DNA of 55,001 nt, taken from positions 1-55,001 of the forward strand of contig NZ_JAUSYC010000004.1 of assembly GCF_030816485.1 (NCBI RefSeq), written 5' to 3'. Position 1 is the stretch's first letter. Every line of letters starts with the position of its first letter. The DNA comes from Arthrobacter sp. B1I2 (GTDB taxonomy: Bacteria > Actinomycetota > Actinomycetes > Actinomycetales > Micrococcaceae). A model generated the notes under the pieces. It had not been told where the DNA came from. It saw only the letters and a list, made by a program, of their open reading frames with translations, and ran no database searches. Below are positions 33,701-42,110 of the stretch, one piece after another. The position numbers were made by a program, and so were the translations under genes.

Positions 33701-34615
33701 GTGAAAGTCGATCTGGACCGCAGCGTCCTAAGCCGCGTTATAGCGGTAATCAACGGGAAGGGCGGGGTCTTCAAGACCAGCCTGGTTGCCAACGTTGGCG
33801 GACTCCTAGCCGAGGGCGGATCACGAGTACTCCTCGTAGACCTTGATCCTCAGGGCAACCTTGCCGAGGACTTGGGCTATGCCGACCAAGGCGACGGTGG
33901 TAGAAGCCTTGCAGCCTCGCTGTGCTTCGGGGGAGAACCTGACCTGCTCTTGAGTGTTCGGCCCAATTTGGACGTGATCGCCGGCGGTCCTCAACTTGAC
34001 GATGCTGCCGCATTCCTTGGAGCCAAAGCTCAGAAGGACCGTGATGCTGCACAGCTAGCTTTGGCTAAACTACTTGCCAGCGTAGCGGGGGAGTACGATC
34101 TGGTCCTGCTGGATTGTCCGCCGGGGAACGAGCCATTGCAGGCCGCAGCCGTGGCGGCCGCCCGGTATGCAGTGGTGCCGCTGAAGACTGACATGTCGAG
34201 TCGTAAGGGCGTTGCGGCAGTCGCAGCACGCATGGACAGCGTTGTTGGACTCAACCCTACGCTGGACCTTTTGGGCGTCGTCCTGGTTGGGACTGGCACG
34301 AATTCAAAGCAGGTTCACAAGGTCACCCGAGACCATCTCACGGCGGACTTTGGTACAGACGAAGTGCTGTTCCCGATGTCTATTCGCCACGCAGAGGCAA
34401 CTGCACAGGCGTGCCGGGAGCGTGGATTGCTGGCCCACGAGCTGGAACGGGAACTCAGCAAAGGACCGAAATGGTGGGAAGTCCTCCGTGGCGAAGCGAA
34501 AGCCGGAAACGCGGGACCGAAGTCGGCATCCAGCGTCGCCGAAGACCTCCATGCAGTCGCTATGGAAGTAACACGACGCATCGCCGCCGCAGAATCCCAG
34601 GAGGTCAACGCGTGA
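33701..34615 (+). CDS. parA: ParA-family partition ATPase
   Basis: GTG 33701, after GGAAGGGG, gives 304 residues. The deviant Walker A VINGKGGVFKTSLVANVGG lies near residues 13-31; the residue before the second Lys is Phe instead of Gly. LLVDLDPQGNLAEDLG (Walker A-prime) and LVLLDCPPGNEPLQ (Walker B) are normal. ParA proteins move plasmid copies along the nucleoid. The frame extends upstream, but that part is the repeat array. Its stop overlaps the next gene's GTG, giving a classic parAB-type pair. Confidence 0.9.
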   Translation: MKVDLDRSVLSRVIAVINGKGGVFKTSLVANVGGLLAEGGSRVLLVDLDPQGNLAEDLGYADQGDGGRSLAASLCFGGEPDLLLSVRPNLDVIAGGPQLDDAAAFLGAKAQKDRDAAQLALAKLLASVAGEYDLVLLDCPPGNEPLQAAAVAAARYAVVPLKTDMSSRKGVAAVAARMDSVVGLNPTLDLLGVVLVGTGTNSKQVHKVTRDHLTADFGTDEVLFPMSIRHAEATAQACRERGLLAHELERELSKGPKWWEVLRGEAKAGNAGPKSASSVAEDLHAVAMEVTRRIAAAESQEVNA

Positions 34616-34980
34616 GCGCCGAAGCCACACCCGCCCGACCTGCACTCGGCCTGCCCCCGAAACGCGGTACCGCACCCGCCGCAAATGCACCCCTGGCACG
34701 GATGCTTCCCGGGCACCGACCCGAGTCGGCGAAGAAGGCCGATCCCAAAGACATCGAAACAGCGAACATGACGGTGAGTATCCCGGCGGCGCTCCGCAAC
34801 CGGGCACGGGCCGCGTACAGGGCGACCAGCTATGCCGAAGGGGATAACACTTGGAGCCATTTCGTGGCGAAGGCCATCGAAGCAGAAACCGCCCGACGCG
34901 AAGCCGAGCATAACGAGGGCGAGGAGTACCCGTCCTGGGGAGAGAAACTCCCGGGCGGACGCCGACTCAAGGACAGTTGA
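34612..34980 (+). CDS. Small ParB-like centromere-binding protein
   Basis: The 122-residue protein starts at GTG 34612 overlapping the parA stop. A Pro/Arg-rich disordered N-terminus (about 1-45) is followed by MTVSIPAALRNRARAAYRAT and WSHFVAKAIEAETARREAE, consistent with a ribbon-helix-helix DNA-binding fold as in small type Ib ParB/ParG-like proteins. The flexible N-terminus of such proteins typically stimulates ParA. Its likely target is the repeat array at 33503-33655. Confidence 0.75.
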   Translation: MSAEATPARPALGLPPKRGTAPAANAPLARMLPGHRPESAKKADPKDIETANMTVSIPAALRNRARAAYRATSYAEGDNTWSHFVAKAIEAETARREAEHNEGEEYPSWGEKLPGGRRLKDS

Positions 34981-35355
34981 ACGGCGCGGCAGGGTTCCCG
35001 AGAAAGGCGGACGTGTGAGCCGAACGGCATTGGCTCGCCTGAATCAGTGCCTGTGGGCAGTCCCTTTACGAGGGCCGTGGGCATGGCTAGGTGCGGTGCA
35101 CGAGCGATTTCAAACTGTGTGGCCCGATCGTTCGGCTATGCCGAACACTGTCGTTCTCGATAACGAAGGATTTCAAGAACAGGTTGATTTGAGAATCGAA
35201 GTGTTCGCGGCGAGCGGCTGCGAAGGGGCGTCTTTCTGCGGAAACCGCCATTCAGACGAAAAGCCGGGCTCAGGGCCCGTCCTTCTCACAAATAGTTCTC
35301 GAAACGGTACAGTCGAACCAACGCCCCGGATTGAGTTTTGAGAAGAGAACACTCC
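34981..35355. other. Intergenic region with candidate res site
   Basis: No gene is seen. Before the resolvase there are TTCGG-ctatg-CCGAA (35131-35145), CGAACACT (35142-35149) and its complement AGTGTTCG (35200-35207), plus TTCTCGATAACGAA-like and TTCTCGAAACGG segments up to 35320. Serine resolvases act at res sites with paired inverted subsites directly upstream of their own gene, so this is the expected place. Subsite boundaries cannot be set by eye. Confidence 0.45.
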
Positions 35356-35937
35356 ATGACCACACACCGCATCGGCTACGCCCGGGTCTCCACCCGGGAC
35401 CAGAACCTGGAGCTGCAGATCAGCGCACTGAAGAAGGCCGGATGCGACAAAATCTACGAAGACCAGATCAGCGGCACCAAGACCCAACGTCCCGGCCTGG
35501 ACCAGGCGCTGCACACCCTGCGTGACGGTGACACCCTGGTGGTTTGGAAGCTAGACCGCTTGGGCCGCAACGTGAAAGACCTCCTGGACTTCGCCGGCGG
35601 CCTGAATGACCGCGGCGTGGGCTTCGTCAGCCTCACCGACGCGATCGATACCACTACTGTCTCCGGGCGCTTCTTCTTCAACGTGATGGCATCCCTGGCC
35701 CAGATGGAACGGGAGCTCATGGTCGAACGCACCCAGGCAGGCCTGCAGGCAGCGCGCGACCAGGGACGAGTAGGCGGCCGCAAACGCATCATGACCGAAG
35801 CCAAGATCCGATCAGCTCGCAAATTACTCAAGCAGGGAACACCGCCCCGGGAAGTGGCCAGCAGCCTCGGCGTCTCCGTGCCGACGCTCTACCGGTGGGT
35901 CCCGGCCGCAGGCACTGCCGGGGCTTCAAAGCAGTAG
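35356..35937 (+). CDS. Serine resolvase/invertase-family site-specific recombinase
   Basis: The 193-residue protein begins MTTHRIGYARVSTRDQ, with Ser12 in the ARVSTxDQ motif. The catalytic domain continues with LVVWKLDRLGRNVKDLLDF and MASLAQMERELMVERTQAGL, and the C-terminal HTH is EVASSLGVSVPTLYRWV. Length and domain order match Tn3-type resolvases. It probably resolves plasmid multimers at the upstream res-like region, because no transposase of the Tn3 family is present. An ATG with an upstream AGAAGAG sets the start. Confidence 0.9.
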   Translation: MTTHRIGYARVSTRDQNLELQISALKKAGCDKIYEDQISGTKTQRPGLDQALHTLRDGDTLVVWKLDRLGRNVKDLLDFAGGLNDRGVGFVSLTDAIDTTTVSGRFFFNVMASLAQMERELMVERTQAGLQAARDQGRVGGRKRIMTEAKIRSARKLLKQGTPPREVASSLGVSVPTLYRWVPAAGTAGASKQ

Positions 35938-36131
35938 TTCCCCGTTGATGCAGAGGACTATGGAGCGGAATGGGGTCCGTGCAGGGCACGTCTGACATTT
36001 CCGTTGTCAACACTCGTCCTCCACCGCTCACAGGACAAGGTGGCTCCACGCTACCCCGGGCGCTAAGGGCCTCCAAGGGAGAACGCCGAGTCTCATAAGC
36101 GTGCAATTTGTTCCGTCTTTAATTACATTTT

Positions 36132-36167
36132 GTGTTTCGTTACGTATTTCGTTAGAAAACGAAACAC
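36132..36167. promoter_or_regulatory. Operator with three TTTCGTT half sites at the kfrA-like promoter
   Basis: GTGTTTCGTT (36132-36141) is exactly complementary to AACGAAACAC (36158-36167). A third copy, TTTCGTT, lies at 36147-36153, direct to the first and inverted to the last. TATGAT at 36170-36175 is a fitting -10 box next to the array, and the gene starts at 36182. It looks like an autoregulatory operator. Confidence 0.7.
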
Positions 36168-36181
36168 GATATGATGACGCT

Positions 36182-37252
36182 ATGAGCGACAGCATTGTTG
36201 AAATGGACGCACGCACTTGCCGCTACCCGGGCTGCCGGCGGCCCGCCATGGCAGCGGAGGCCGGCACGGGCCGGCCCCCGGAGTACTGTGATGACCCCGC
36301 GCATAACCGCGCTTCCGCCTGGCGCGCACGGCAGCGCCCTAACGGGGACGCTTCCCGGGGCGCAGAGGCTCGCCCTGTTGACTCTGCGCGTCAGCGTGCC
36401 AGTGAGATCACGGGCCAGGTTAGCGGGATGATCGAGCACTTGGGCGAGCAGCTCGCGACACTTCTTGAGGAACTTCGCACCGTGGGGGATCCCGAGGCGG
36501 CAGAAGCTCAGATTGAGTCAGTAGCCAGCGAAGCCGCCGAGCGGGTTGCGGCCGCGAACGCGAGAGCTACCCGTGCTGAACAGGCTCAGCGCCGCGCCGA
36601 GGCAGAGAAAGCCGAAGCCGATGCGGCAGCTGAAGAAGCAACGCGAACGAGCGAGGACCTGGCCCAGGAGCTGTCAGGACGCCAGCAGGACCTGGACGCC
36701 GCCCTGTCCCAGGCTCAGCAACTCACCGATGAAATCGCGCAGGCCAATGCCTCTGCCGCCAACGATCGGGAACTGGCGCAAGCCGAGAATGCCGGGCTGC
36801 GGGCGGACCTGGAAGCACTCCGTGGGCAATTGACTTTGGCTGAACAGGCACGTGACGCAGCCGCGGAACGGGCCGCGACAGAGGAACGGGCCCGGATTGA
36901 GGCAGAGCAACGTACCGGAATGGCCGAGAGCCGCACCGAGGCGGAGCGGGCACGCGCTGACCGCGAGGAATCTGCAGCCGAAGAGGCGCGGCGCCAGCTG
37001 GCGGCAGTCCGCGCCGACCTTGAGGCCACCCGCGAAGCTGCAGCCGATATGCGCAGCACCGTGGCGACCCTGACGGCGGAGCGTGAGGCCGCCAAAGCCG
37101 ACGTCGAGCGTGAACGCGCCCATGGTGAACAACGCGTCAAGGACCTTCACGAGACCTACAGCCGCCAGATCGACCAGCTGCGCGCTGAACTGAACCAAGC
37201 CCGCGAGGCGAAGACCAAGGAACGCCGGCCACGAGCCCAGGAAGAGCAATAG
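36182..37252 (+). CDS. KfrA-like DNA-binding coiled-coil protein
   Basis: The 356-residue product opens with a Cys-rich segment, CRYPGCRRP then GRPPEYCDDPAHNRASAWR, a likely zinc-dependent DNA-binding knot. From about residue 75 to the end it is an unbroken Ala/Glu/Arg/Gln-rich coiled coil. This matches the layout of KfrA-type plasmid proteins, which bind their own promoter and help stabilise low-copy plasmids. The repeats right upstream fit autoregulation. It is the longest coiled coil in the window. Confidence 0.75.
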   Translation: MSDSIVEMDARTCRYPGCRRPAMAAEAGTGRPPEYCDDPAHNRASAWRARQRPNGDASRGAEARPVDSARQRASEITGQVSGMIEHLGEQLATLLEELRTVGDPEAAEAQIESVASEAAERVAAANARATRAEQAQRRAEAEKAEADAAAEEATRTSEDLAQELSGRQQDLDAALSQAQQLTDEIAQANASAANDRELAQAENAGLRADLEALRGQLTLAEQARDAAAERAATEERARIEAEQRTGMAESRTEAERARADREESAAEEARRQLAAVRADLEATREAAADMRSTVATLTAEREAAKADVERERAHGEQRVKDLHETYSRQIDQLRAELNQAREAKTKERRPRAQEEQ

Positions 37253-37387
37253 GCGGCCACCACGAAGGGGAGTGCCCACCAGGGAACGGGAGTCTAGCCA
37301 CATCGGTGAGGCGCCGCCGAGCCGACGTCGGGGCGCTGGGCTTGGCTACTAGGATGACCTCACATCGTAATAGGGGAGTGGATTCGA

Positions 37388-37645
37388 ATGGCTAAAGGAA
37401 ACGATAACGATCGCTACGTGGTTCCTAACAAGGATCGTGGTGGCTGGGACGTGAAGAAGGAAGACGCCAAACGAGTCTCCGCACATGAACCGACAAAGAG
37501 GGCAGCAGAAAAGCGGGCCAAGGAAATCGTCGAGAACACAGGCGGAGGACGCGGGGAGGTTCGATCCCAGAAGCTAAACGGCCAATGGGGTGACAGCGAT
37601 TCCGGTTCGAAAAACGAGTCACCCGCCAAGGACAGGAAGCACTAG
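37388..37645 (+). CDS. DUF2188 domain-containing protein
   Basis: The 85-residue protein starts after AGGGGAG. RYVVPNKDRGGWDVKKEDAK and HEPTKRAAEKRAKEIVENTG follow the DUF2188 pattern (a small beta-hairpin plus helix), with a disordered C-terminus. The family is widespread and its function unknown. A hairpin at 37646-37674 follows at once, so it is probably a single-gene unit. Confidence 0.8.
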   Translation: MAKGNDNDRYVVPNKDRGGWDVKKEDAKRVSAHEPTKRAAEKRAKEIVENTGGGRGEVRSQKLNGQWGDSDSGSKNESPAKDRKH

Positions 37646-37674
37646 GGCCGTCTCAGTTCGAAGGGACTGAGGCC
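37646..37674 (+). terminator. Hairpin after the DUF2188 gene
   Basis: GGCC-gt-CTCAGT faces ACTGAGGCC around TTCGAAGGG, starting at the stop codon. No T run follows. It is a probable terminator. Confidence 0.5.
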
Positions 37675-37738
37675 AGTGCGCGGCTATGAACTTGACCGCA
37701 AAACGCCTGCCACAAACAGCAGCTAGGGGATGCGGAAA

Positions 37739-38356
37739 ATGGCGGAATTACCAGAACCATTCGGAGGTCGTCCCCGAGAGGAATATGAGCAGCTTCTGTT
37801 GGCGAAGCTGCAGCCTGCGGTGATTCGCTCGACACTGTCGTTTGCTGGGCTATACCAAATGACGCACGAAATGCTAAAACAAACCGTCCTTGATGGAGTC
37901 CGCGACTTCTACTGCACTGGCTTCAACGCAAATGGGTTCATTTTCGATGAGATCTCCTACCAGGGAAACGTCATTGACGCGGCACGCAGTGAAGGGTGGA
38001 TCAAGAACAACAAGCAAGTTTTTGCCGCCTCAGCGGCGTGGCTCGTCCGGATGGAGGCCATCTCAACAGAACAAGCTAAACGCCTAAAGGACATTTATGG
38101 CCACCGCCATGAACTGACGCATGAACTGGCGAGCTTCATAGTCGATCCTGATCGAAACCTCGATGCCCAAATGTTCGTCGACGCCGTTGCAATCCTTCGC
38201 GATGTCCATCGTTTTTGGGTGAGCGTGGAGAGGGATATCGGCATGTTCGAGCACCTAGGAGATATCTCCCTAGATGAGGTCACTCCTTCGTCCTTGATGC
38301 TGCTTCAGTCATGCATTGATGCCTATCTTGAAGATCCTCAGGCTCAGGGAAGCTAG
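37739..38356 (+). CDS. Helical protein with HEPN-like RxxxxH motif
   Basis: ATG 37739 lies nine bases after AGGGG (205 residues; ATG 37730 is also in frame). The sequence is mainly helical. In the middle, YGHRHELTHELASF places an R-x4-H motif inside a helix, as in HEPN RNases and toxins. The rest gives no firm family. A GIY-YIG-like gene follows after 113 bases on the same strand. A toxin or defence role is an inference from the motif and neighbourhood. Confidence 0.5.
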   Translation: MAELPEPFGGRPREEYEQLLLAKLQPAVIRSTLSFAGLYQMTHEMLKQTVLDGVRDFYCTGFNANGFIFDEISYQGNVIDAARSEGWIKNNKQVFAASAAWLVRMEAISTEQAKRLKDIYGHRHELTHELASFIVDPDRNLDAQMFVDAVAILRDVHRFWVSVERDIGMFEHLGDISLDEVTPSSLMLLQSCIDAYLEDPQAQGS

Positions 38357-38469
38357 GTATCGGCTGTTACCGGCACGAAAGCGGAGTTCTTCTTGCCGAT
38401 GATTAATTCAGGCACAGACGACAACGTTACGGCGCTGCTACCGCTCTGAGCGCAGGATGAAAATGGACC

Positions 38470-39246
38470 ATGACCACGTACGAGATCCTTAACCCTCCTG
38501 CATTCACCAAGAAATCCCGGCACGGAAAGTTCATCTACGTACTGATGTTCAACATCGCAGACATGAAAACTCTGCCGTACTACGTGGGTCAAACTTCGGG
38601 GCTTACCGCACGCTTCGGCGGCCACCCCATGATCATGTGGCACCTTGCCAAGTTCGACGCTCCCCCCAAGATCTGGATCGCGGGGGAGGTGAAGGCGGCC
38701 CGGGCCGACGCCGCCGAACAGGACCTCATCACGAATCTGTCTAATGCCGGCTACCTCCTCACCAACAGCTCCATTGATATGAGTTGGGCGAAGAGATTCC
38801 AAAGGCAGCGTGGTCTTTTTCATCTCACTGCCGCGCAGGTTAGGGATCACCTGTCCCGGGACTCTCCTCGAACGACGGTCCTTGTAGCTTGGAAGCGGAA
38901 ATGGCAGGCTGAGCCGCCAAAGTATGCGGCCGCCGGCTCGGCGCTCACCCGCGATCAGGTTGTCGACTACGTTTCCAAACTGACCTACGATTCTCCATCG
39001 GTGAGAGACGTTTCCCTTGCGATTGCCCGGCATCACGATTCCGACCTCGGGTACTCCCGCGTGGTCTTCAAGGATGCGATGCGCGGAATACCAGGCGTGG
39101 GGAAGGTCTACAACCACGCAAGGAAGCTGACGTGGCTTTGGTACTTCAACCGGGCGATCCTGCCGGACCAGCTCCATGACTTCCGACTCACGGCCAAGCA
39201 TTTGGACGAACTCCGGAGCCACGTCCAAGAGGAAACGGCCCGATAG
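38470..39246 (+). CDS. Protein with GIY-YIG-like nuclease domain
   Basis: The first 90 residues of this 258-residue protein contain KFIYVLMFN and YYVGQTSGLTARFGGHP, the GIY and YIG strands with the following Arg helix, then a Glu-containing helix (AARADAAEQDLI). That is the GIY-YIG nuclease fold, with the Glu as metal ligand. The C-terminal 150 residues are helical and basic. GIY-YIG domains occur in homing, repair and defence nucleases. The next gene points the other way and ends nine bases beyond it. Confidence 0.65.
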   Translation: MTTYEILNPPAFTKKSRHGKFIYVLMFNIADMKTLPYYVGQTSGLTARFGGHPMIMWHLAKFDAPPKIWIAGEVKAARADAAEQDLITNLSNAGYLLTNSSIDMSWAKRFQRQRGLFHLTAAQVRDHLSRDSPRTTVLVAWKRKWQAEPPKYAAAGSALTRDQVVDYVSKLTYDSPSVRDVSLAIARHHDSDLGYSRVVFKDAMRGIPGVGKVYNHARKLTWLWYFNRAILPDQLHDFRLTAKHLDELRSHVQEETAR

Positions 39247-39254
39247 AACTGACC

Positions 39255-40202
39255 TCAGCGCGGCCAGCGCCGGCGGCGGGAAACCTCAATGACCGGGATT
39301 TCATGCGGCTCCAGTGGGCGTTCTGGAACCGGTCGGATGTTGTAAGGGGTGATGCGGTCTTTCTCGTGCTCTTCCTCAATTGCTGCTGCAGTGCTCTCGT
39401 TGACCCTGCGCAGACAGTCCACGGACCAAGCCAGGAGGACATCCAGACGCTTGACCTCCGCCTCCGCAGCTAAGAGCCGCTCGTGGACGGTTACGGAGCG
39501 ATACCCGCACCACTGACGTAGAAGCTCATGAATGGGTTTCTGCCGCCGGAGGTAGTACTGGTATTCGTCCTGAGGGGAGGTGTCTACGAGTTTTCGGGTT
39601 TCCCAGTCCTCCACAGTGCCGCCTCTCTTGGATTTTTCTCGAGCCTCTGCCTCCTCTGCCATTACCAAATCGAGAACTGGGGTTGGATTCTTGCGACAAG
39701 CTATTTCCACGACAGACATGGACGCGAGTGGCGAAAGGCACGGCTTCCCGTCGTGAAGGATCCAGGCAAACCCGGTTTGAAAAGCGGACAGAGGCTGCCC
39801 CGTAAGTGTTTCAAGCGCTGATTGATCGTGGATAACCAAGGCATCGTCAACTGGAGTGATAAATAGCTCGGCAACCCCCGAAGGTATGACCAGCTCAAGA
39901 GCTGCCCACATAGCCGAAGACTCGTTTTTGTCGATGGACTCTGTTCTCAGACGTCTCCAGCCATCCATGGTGGTGTCGTACTGAGCCGCCTCCTCCCACG
40001 GCACCTTGAGCCTTCCACGAGGGACATTTTCTTCCCTGCCGGATGCGGTCCCCTCCAAATGACGAATCTCAACCCGAAACCTACGAGCCTCTTGGTGCAA
40101 CGCCACGATTTGCACCTTTTCGGAAGGCGAGTCGTCACGCAGTCGGTATGCCCATTCCTGCCCTGGCGTGGGGCTGGGAAGATCTTCTGTTTCCGAATCC
40201 AT
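39255..40202 (-). CDS. Hypothetical protein
   Basis: The 315-residue protein is not recognised. The first 75 residues look beta-rich (EWAYRLRDDSPSEKVQIVAL, RFRVEIRHLEG) and could be a small barrel. The middle has ALVIHDQSALETLTGQPL, and the C-terminal 120 residues are helical with likely coiled coil (HERLLAAEAEVKRLDVLLAW). No active site is visible. It is convergent with the GIY-YIG-like gene. Confidence 0.6.
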   Translation of the reverse strand: MDSETEDLPSPTPGQEWAYRLRDDSPSEKVQIVALHQEARRFRVEIRHLEGTASGREENVPRGRLKVPWEEAAQYDTTMDGWRRLRTESIDKNESSAMWAALELVIPSGVAELFITPVDDALVIHDQSALETLTGQPLSAFQTGFAWILHDGKPCLSPLASMSVVEIACRKNPTPVLDLVMAEEAEAREKSKRGGTVEDWETRKLVDTSPQDEYQYYLRRQKPIHELLRQWCGYRSVTVHERLLAAEAEVKRLDVLLAWSVDCLRRVNESTAAAIEEEHEKDRITPYNIRPVPERPLEPHEIPVIEVSRRRRWPR

Positions 40203-40466
40203 AGGCGTTTATTATCCATCTGCGCATCGTTTTCTGGACGGGACCAAGCGCCGAGGGCTGGGATTGGCAGATTCGCTGCAACTCGGCGTCCCGCATCCAA
40301 CGAAGTGGGACGTTCATGACGACAGGCGCTGGCAGGATTGTTGCTCCGGTATGGATCTGCTGGCCGGGCGCCGCCGACCGGCTGATTCCGAGGACGCCGT
40401 CTTGACACCCGAAGATGGGTGCGGTTCTATGGGACTAGCCCACCTCCTGCCGGGGGGTAGGGAAGT
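40203..40466. other. Noncoding stretch upstream of the 39255-40202 gene
   Basis: I see no gene, repeat or clear promoter motif in these 260 bases, which lie between two leftward units and should hold the promoter of the hypothetical gene. Confidence 0.4.
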
Positions 40467-40505
40467 AAAAGCCAGGATCCCCGCCGGATGACGGGACCTG
40501 GCTTT
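40467..40505 (-). terminator. Intrinsic terminator of the wHTH/DUF3800 operon
   Basis: On the minus strand AAAGCCAGG and CCTGGCTTTT flank an inner GC-rich stem, ending in a T run, 20 bases after the stop at 40526. It is a good intrinsic terminator for the leftward pair 41919-40526. Confidence 0.8.
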
Positions 40506-40525
40506 CGCGCTTAATGCCCTCTTCT

Positions 40526-41116
40526 TTAGATATCGTGCCGACTGATGTGGCTTGAGAAGATGCCAAGCCATTGATCATCGCCTGCTTCGGCGTCTCCTAT
40601 GGCTCCGAGTATCTGGTCCGGGATCCACAGCATCGGTTCTAGCGAAGGGAGCTGAACTTCTACGCGTAGGGTTGGGGGCATAGCCCTGCTACCGCGAAAT
40701 TTATCCACCAGGCGCATGTCTCGTTCGTTCAGGGACTTTGTACGGGATTCAAGGAACACAGAGCTCACGCCGAGGTCCCCAAGCTCGGCAAAGAGACGCT
40801 CCATGCATTTTGCTCGTGCACGTTCCTGGCGCCGCGGATCCAGTGGTGCAGCAACGACAACGACGTGCGCGGCATCTACAGGACGCAGAAGGTTCATGGA
40901 CAGCTTCTTGGACCTATCGTCCATATCCCGCCAGTGCAGCTTCGGTCCTTGCCTCAGCATCGAGCGAAGTTCTTCCCGGACTGGCTGGCAGAAAGAGGGA
41001 TCGGCAACTGCTGCGCCAAGCATGTAAAGGGGCTCCTCGACGTTCACGGTGCGCATGCTCTCATCTACCCACGCGTGAAGTTCGAACGTGGAGCCTTGCT
41101 CCTTCCGCCCGGTCAT
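40526..41116 (-). CDS. DUF3800-like protein
   Basis: This 196-residue protein has the opening ELHAWVDESMR (Asp-Glu-Ser near residue 17) and a later LHWRDMDDRSKKL, the pattern of DUF3800 proteins, which have an RNase H-like fold and occur with mobile and defence genes. A later strand, WIPDQILGAIGDAEAGDDQW, carries another acidic group that could complete a metal site. Its ATG overlaps the upstream stop (ATGA), so it is made with the wHTH protein. Confidence 0.65.
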   Translation of the reverse strand: MTGRKEQGSTFELHAWVDESMRTVNVEEPLYMLGAAVADPSFCQPVREELRSMLRQGPKLHWRDMDDRSKKLSMNLLRPVDAAHVVVVAAPLDPRRQERARAKCMERLFAELGDLGVSSVFLESRTKSLNERDMRLVDKFRGSRAMPPTLRVEVQLPSLEPMLWIPDQILGAIGDAEAGDDQWLGIFSSHISRHDI

Positions 41117-41919
41117 TTTCCCTCCGAGGTCTGCTCGGGCGCGAAGGCCCCGGTAAGCGTGTAGACGTTTACGTCGGTGATTCCGGTGTCGGAAAGAGCC
41201 GACTTCCGCTTCTTCTTATCGATGTGCAGGAGCCCGAGGTCAGCCAGCTTCCCAAAACCTCGTTCGGCCGTGTCAGCCGACCACCCGTACCACTCCGGGA
41301 ACTTTTCCGCCGGCACTTCGAATCCTGGCTTCTCATGCAAGGCGACGAGCAGCATCGCTGTCCCGGGCATGTCCAGTTTGTCGTACCAGCGTTCGGTCCA
41401 GAACTTGTTGTCCAGTTTCAGGAATCGGTCAGCGTTGTCGTTGCCCGGCCGTGTATAGGGTCCCCCCTCGCCGTCTGGGCGAAGAATTGTCACTTTTACG
41501 AGACGCTTCTTTCCTGCGCGGGAGCGGGTAATGAGCTTTCTCCCCTCCAAGCGGCGGAGGGCCTTGCTAACCGCGGCCCGGGCGGAGGCGTCCTCTGCGT
41601 TGACTGTTGTATCGAACGCACGCGCCCACGCGCCGACAGGCAGCGAGGTGCTCCAATCATGGTCCTTGCCCCCACTGCTGATGATCGCGTGAAGCAGCAG
41701 GAATGCCCGCAGACCCCGGAGGTCGCCGTTCCGCACGAAAACACTCAATGGCCCTGATCGGACCTTCAGTCGCCGATCGGGGTTTTGTACAAAGTCCTTC
41801 AGAAGCGGAGCAGCTGAACGGCCAGAGCGCTCCACCAGGGCGGTGCGTGTCTCATCCGGTGTTGGCGGCGAAATATCTTCGTCAATTGACGTGCCTGCCG
41901 GGACGTGTGAACGTTTCAT
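41113..41919 (-). CDS. Winged-helix DNA-binding protein coupled to the DUF3800-like gene
   Basis: The 268-residue product has SARAAVSKALRRLEGRKLITRSR near residue 115 and WYGWSADTAERGFGKLADLG near 225, two winged-helix-like units; the latter is the kind seen in replication or regulatory proteins. The first 40 residues are disordered. It is the first gene of a two-gene operon ending in the terminator at 40467-40505. Its job may be to recognise DNA for the partner or to regulate it. Confidence 0.6.
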   Translation of the reverse strand: MKRSHVPAGTSIDEDISPPTPDETRTALVERSGRSAAPLLKDFVQNPDRRLKVRSGPLSVFVRNGDLRGLRAFLLLHAIISSGGKDHDWSTSLPVGAWARAFDTTVNAEDASARAAVSKALRRLEGRKLITRSRAGKKRLVKVTILRPDGEGGPYTRPGNDNADRFLKLDNKFWTERWYDKLDMPGTAMLLVALHEKPGFEVPAEKFPEWYGWSADTAERGFGKLADLGLLHIDKKKRKSALSDTGITDVNVYTLTGAFAPEQTSEGK

Positions 41920-42110
41920 GCCGCTAACTCTGACAGACCACTACGGTGGTCTCAAACGCATCAATCCGGCGTTCCTTACCGCTACAGCGGGTGACTTGAG
42001 ATAACCGTGCAATATCCAACTGTGATGCCCATTGCGAGTACCTGTGAGCTCCAGAACCGGTTGCCTGTTCAGCGACAGTTTATGCGTGTCCGTCCCCGGC
42101 TGGTTCTAGG
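41920..42110. other. Upstream region of the wHTH gene, left flank of the IS
   Basis: Noncoding. It should contain the promoter of the wHTH/DUF3800 operon. I see no strong motif. CCACTACGGTGG at 41938-41949 is a short palindrome close to the wHTH start codon. Confidence 0.4.

Noticed and set aside
40738..41757. Rightward 339-codon frame across the wHTH/DUF3800 operon
   Set aside because: It is antisense to two coupled genes with recognisable folds and lacks a ribosome site.
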